From JALQTD01 sp965657495 (lineage in GTDB: Bacteria; Bacteroidota; Bacteroidia; Flavobacteriales_D; Sanyastnellaceae): a stretch of 7,774 bases of DNA. The stretch lies in contig CBFHPD010000076.1 in assembly GCA_965657495.1 (NCBI GenBank), forward strand, positions 1 through 7,774, given 5' to 3'. Positions 6,207 to 7,774 of the stretch are shown here, piece by piece. The stretch's first letter is position 1. Each line of letters starts with the position of its first letter. The translations under genes and the position numbers were made by a program. The notes beneath the pieces are model-generated. The model saw only the letters and a program-made list of their open reading frames with translations, had not been told where the DNA came from and did not search any database.

Positions 6207-7493
6207 ATGAAGAACACAACTTCCAACTACGTTCGGCTGGCGTTTGCGCTCGGCCTTGAACACGAAATGCTCACGCCGGAGGCCATCGAATCCATCCCGG
6301 CCTCGTCCCGAAGTTATTGGCGAAGGCAACCTCCTGAAATCTACGAGCAGCGCCTGTCCGCTGCCCAGCATCGCAAGGTGGTAGAGGCGGTGCGGGCGGT
6401 GGAGCGCAGGGTGCTTTGGCGCGTGGTGCGGCGCGTGGCTCGCTCGGCCCGCGCTTTGGAATCCGAGCTTGGCCGCAAAGGCTATCGTGAGTTCATGGAC
6501 AGCCTTGTCCCCGAGTTCATGGCGTACTTCGAAAGCTCCGATTCCCGCCCCGCTCGCCACCGGGTGCTGACGCTCTTCAATTACCCGGAGAGCCGCTTCC
6601 TTGTAGAGCAGGCGCGCCGCATTGCTCCCTGCGCTTCAAGTCCCGTTGAGAAATGTGTGAGCCGCATCCCAAACCAAACCAGCCAAGAGGAGTGCGATCG
6701 CCTCCAAGCTTGCGTCAACGTCCCGGGCCGCGAGCATTGGCCCACGGCCTCGCTTTGGGCCCAAGGCGTCCGCGACGGCAAGATCGGCATGGGCGCCTCC
6801 ACAGCCTACCGATTGATCCGCATCAAAGGTTACCGCCCGACGCGTGTCACGCACAAAGCGCCCACGCGGGAGGGCGTTCGCGCGGAGGCCCCCAATCAGA
6901 TTTGGCATGGAGACGTCAGCTACGTGCGCACGGAGGACGGCCAACTCAGCTTCATGTACGCCATCAAGGACAACTACTCCAAACTCATCGTCGGCTGGCA
7001 ATTGGAGCGCGAAATCTCCGGCACGCACGCCCTTTCATGCCTGCGAGCTGCCCTCAAGCGTCATCCCGCCGCCCATCCGCAAATCATCACTGACGGTGGC
7101 AGTGAATTCAACAACAAAACGATGCGCCGGTTCCTGAACCGGTGCAATCGCCAACTGACCCACCTCATTGCCAAGCGCGACATCCGTCAATCCAATTCGA
7201 TGATCGAGCGCTTCTTCCTGACCATCAAATCGGAGTCGCTGCACGGTCGCCGCATCATGAACCACTTCCACCTCAAGGCGATTTTGGCCGTCGAGGTTCC
7301 TGAGTACAACAACCGGCCGCACGTGGCGCACAAGCTCTACACTCCGGAGGAAGTGCACGCGGGCGATCTGCATTTCGATTTCGAAGAGGCCAAATCCAAA
7401 GCCCGCGCCCGCCGGCTCCAATGCAACCGCGAAAACATCTGCGCCAACTGCACCTGCGCCCCGCTCAAACCCTCCCCCCGTAAAACCAGTTGA
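6207..7493 (+). CDS. DDE-type transposase/integrase (rve core) with Cys-rich C-terminal tail
   Basis: This 428-residue protein should bind and join DNA ends by the RNase H-like DDE mechanism. Residues about 1-130 are basic and mainly helical, with a possible first helix-turn-helix near 14-40. Residues 183-209 (SLWAQGVRDGKIGMGASTAYRLIRIKGY) resemble the helix-turn-helix before the catalytic core in IS3-type OrfB. The core has D236 (IWHGDVSYV), D296 (IITDGGSEF) and E334 (SNSMIERFF), spacing D-59-D-37-E, then PEYNNRPH and YTPEEVHAG as in IS3/IS481-like enzymes. The tail has C406, C412, C415 and C417 (CX5CX2CXC), a possible zinc-binding site. It is one uninterrupted frame, whereas IS3 transposases usually need a frameshift between OrfA and OrfB. 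An in-frame stop at 6165 and no other start codon make the ATG at 6207 secure. All catalytic residues are intact, so it may be active. It is flanked by tRNA-derived direct repeats. Confidence 0.9.
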   Translation: MKNTTSNYVRLAFALGLEHEMLTPEAIESIPASSRSYWRRQPPEIYEQRLSAAQHRKVVEAVRAVERRVLWRVVRRVARSARALESELGRKGYREFMDSLVPEFMAYFESSDSRPARHRVLTLFNYPESRFLVEQARRIAPCASSPVEKCVSRIPNQTSQEECDRLQACVNVPGREHWPTASLWAQGVRDGKIGMGASTAYRLIRIKGYRPTRVTHKAPTREGVRAEAPNQIWHGDVSYVRTEDGQLSFMYAIKDNYSKLIVGWQLEREISGTHALSCLRAALKRHPAAHPQIITDGGSEFNNKTMRRFLNRCNRQLTHLIAKRDIRQSNSMIERFFLTIKSESLHGRRIMNHFHLKAILAVEVPEYNNRPHVAHKLYTPEEVHAGDLHFDFEEAKSKARARRLQCNRENICANCTCAPLKPSPRKTS

Positions 7494-7728
7494 CGCCGCT
7501 CCGGACGGCCCCACTTGAATTTTCACTTCATCAACCACCGGCAGCACAACGCTGTATCGCGTCGCGCTGGAGTCGGTTTATCAATGGGTTTTCGCTCGCT
7601 GTGCACGACAACCCCTCGATGCAGTTAAACTGCATTTGACCCTGAGAAATTGCGGAGATTCTCAGTGTGTCTGAAAATGAATGGGTTACGTTCGTTTTCG
7701 TGAAATGGGCAATTGTCGCTCAGATTAT
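7494..7728. other. Non-coding, AT-richer right end with two short hairpins
   Basis: No convincing gene lies here. G+C falls visibly compared with the rest of the window. Two small inverted repeats stand close together: ATGCAGTT/AACTGCAT (7619-7626 and 7628-7635) and CTGAGAA/TTCTCAG (7642-7648 and 7659-7665). They could be recombinase binding sites near the right junction or chance structures. There is no clear terminator for the transposase gene; only a 4-bp stem at 7495-7509 follows its stop codon. Confidence 0.5.
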
Positions 7729-7757
7729 CTCCGGGGTTCGAATCCCGGTCTCTCCGC
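7729..7757 (+). repeat. Right tRNA-Ser 3'-end fragment (attR candidate)
   Basis: It matches 5887-5915 at 28 of 29 bases; the only difference is G at 7747 against C at 5905. That base is in the 3' strand of the T stem, so a G-G mismatch would result. No acceptor 5' strand, D arm or anticodon arm precedes it, so it is a tRNA fragment and not a second gene. It is followed by TAAATACAGTCTTTTGT, which may be the original downstream flank of the tRNA. Confidence 0.8.
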
Positions 7758-7774
7758 TAAATACAGTCTTTTGT

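Larger units (their letters stand above)
5887..7757 (+). mobile_element. Candidate small integrative element at tRNA-Ser carrying a DDE integrase
   Basis: The two 29-base tRNA-derived repeats are 1842 bp apart and enclose one transposase/integrase gene plus about 500 bases of structured non-coding DNA. This is the layout of an element integrated into a tRNA 3' end that restores the tRNA on one side and leaves a displaced fragment on the other. No tyrosine or serine recombinase, excisionase or cargo gene is seen inside. By eye I found no terminal inverted repeats bracketing the transposase and no short target duplication. Alternatives are an insertion sequence sitting inside the remnant of an older island, or a decayed satellite of an island elsewhere. 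Confidence 0.5.

Noticed and set aside
4608..6560. A 650-codon open frame on the minus strand
   Set aside because: It runs antisense through tatD, ansA, the tRNA and the transposase start, and its protein is low-complexity Arg/Gly/His with no family motif. GC-rich DNA commonly gives such antisense frames.
7519..7671. A 51-codon open stretch after the transposase
   Set aside because: It has no ATG, is bounded by stops on both sides and overlaps the small inverted repeats. There is no recognisable motif.
5916..7728. Terminal inverted repeats of a classic insertion sequence
   Set aside because: I compared sequences before and after the transposase by eye and found no matching ends. A computed inverted-repeat search would be more sensitive.
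7672..7757. A second complete tRNA-Ser gene at the right end
   Set aside because: Only the T arm and the acceptor 3' strand are present. No matching GGAGAG acceptor 5' strand, D arm or anticodon arm occurs at tRNA distance upstream, and the T stem has a mismatch.

Overview
The window looks like chromosomal DNA from a GC-rich member of the Bacteroidota, probably a flavobacterial (Cryomorphaceae/Schleiferiaceae-like) marine or environmental lineage. The evidence is a type IX secretion (T9SS) sorting domain at the C terminus of the first protein, Bacteroidota-type promoter boxes (TAnnTTTG) in front of several genes, no obvious Shine-Dalgarno sequences, and a Ser tRNA without an encoded CCA. The genus assignment is inference.

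Layout. Bases 1-2300 hold the 3' part of a large secreted cysteine-containing repeat protein: four 88-residue HYR/Ig-like repeats, a fifth that appears split by an inserted domain, and a T9SS sorting domain. A strong intrinsic terminator follows. Next is a hotdog-fold acyl-CoA thioesterase (2405-2917, +), convergent with a family 9 glycosyltransferase (2942-3895, -). That gene is divergent from a two-gene operon of a TatD-family metal-dependent hydrolase (3934-4734) and a type I L-asparaginase (4731-5783), which overlap by ATGA. These are ordinary housekeeping and envelope genes.

The accessory part starts at a tRNA-Ser(GGA) gene (5830-5914) that has its own promoter. The last 29 bases of its locus (5887-5915) are repeated in direct orientation at 7729-7757 with one mismatch. 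Between the copies lie about 1.8 kb: a cluster of overlapping hairpins just after the tRNA, a C-rich tract whose minus strand has a canonical G-quadruplex pattern, a near-perfect palindrome, and one 428-residue DDE-type transposase/integrase with a cysteine-rich tail. An AT-richer non-coding stretch precedes the right repeat. This has the architecture of a small tRNA-targeted integrative element, but its only recombinase gene is of the DDE class, not the tyrosine recombinase class usually tied to tRNA 3'-end duplications. This is the most unusual part of the window.

The 5948-6009 inverted repeat cannot fold at the same time as the terminator hairpins on either side, because they share arms. 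That gives the intergenic RNA two alternative structures. I could not run searches, so the novelty of the element is unverified.
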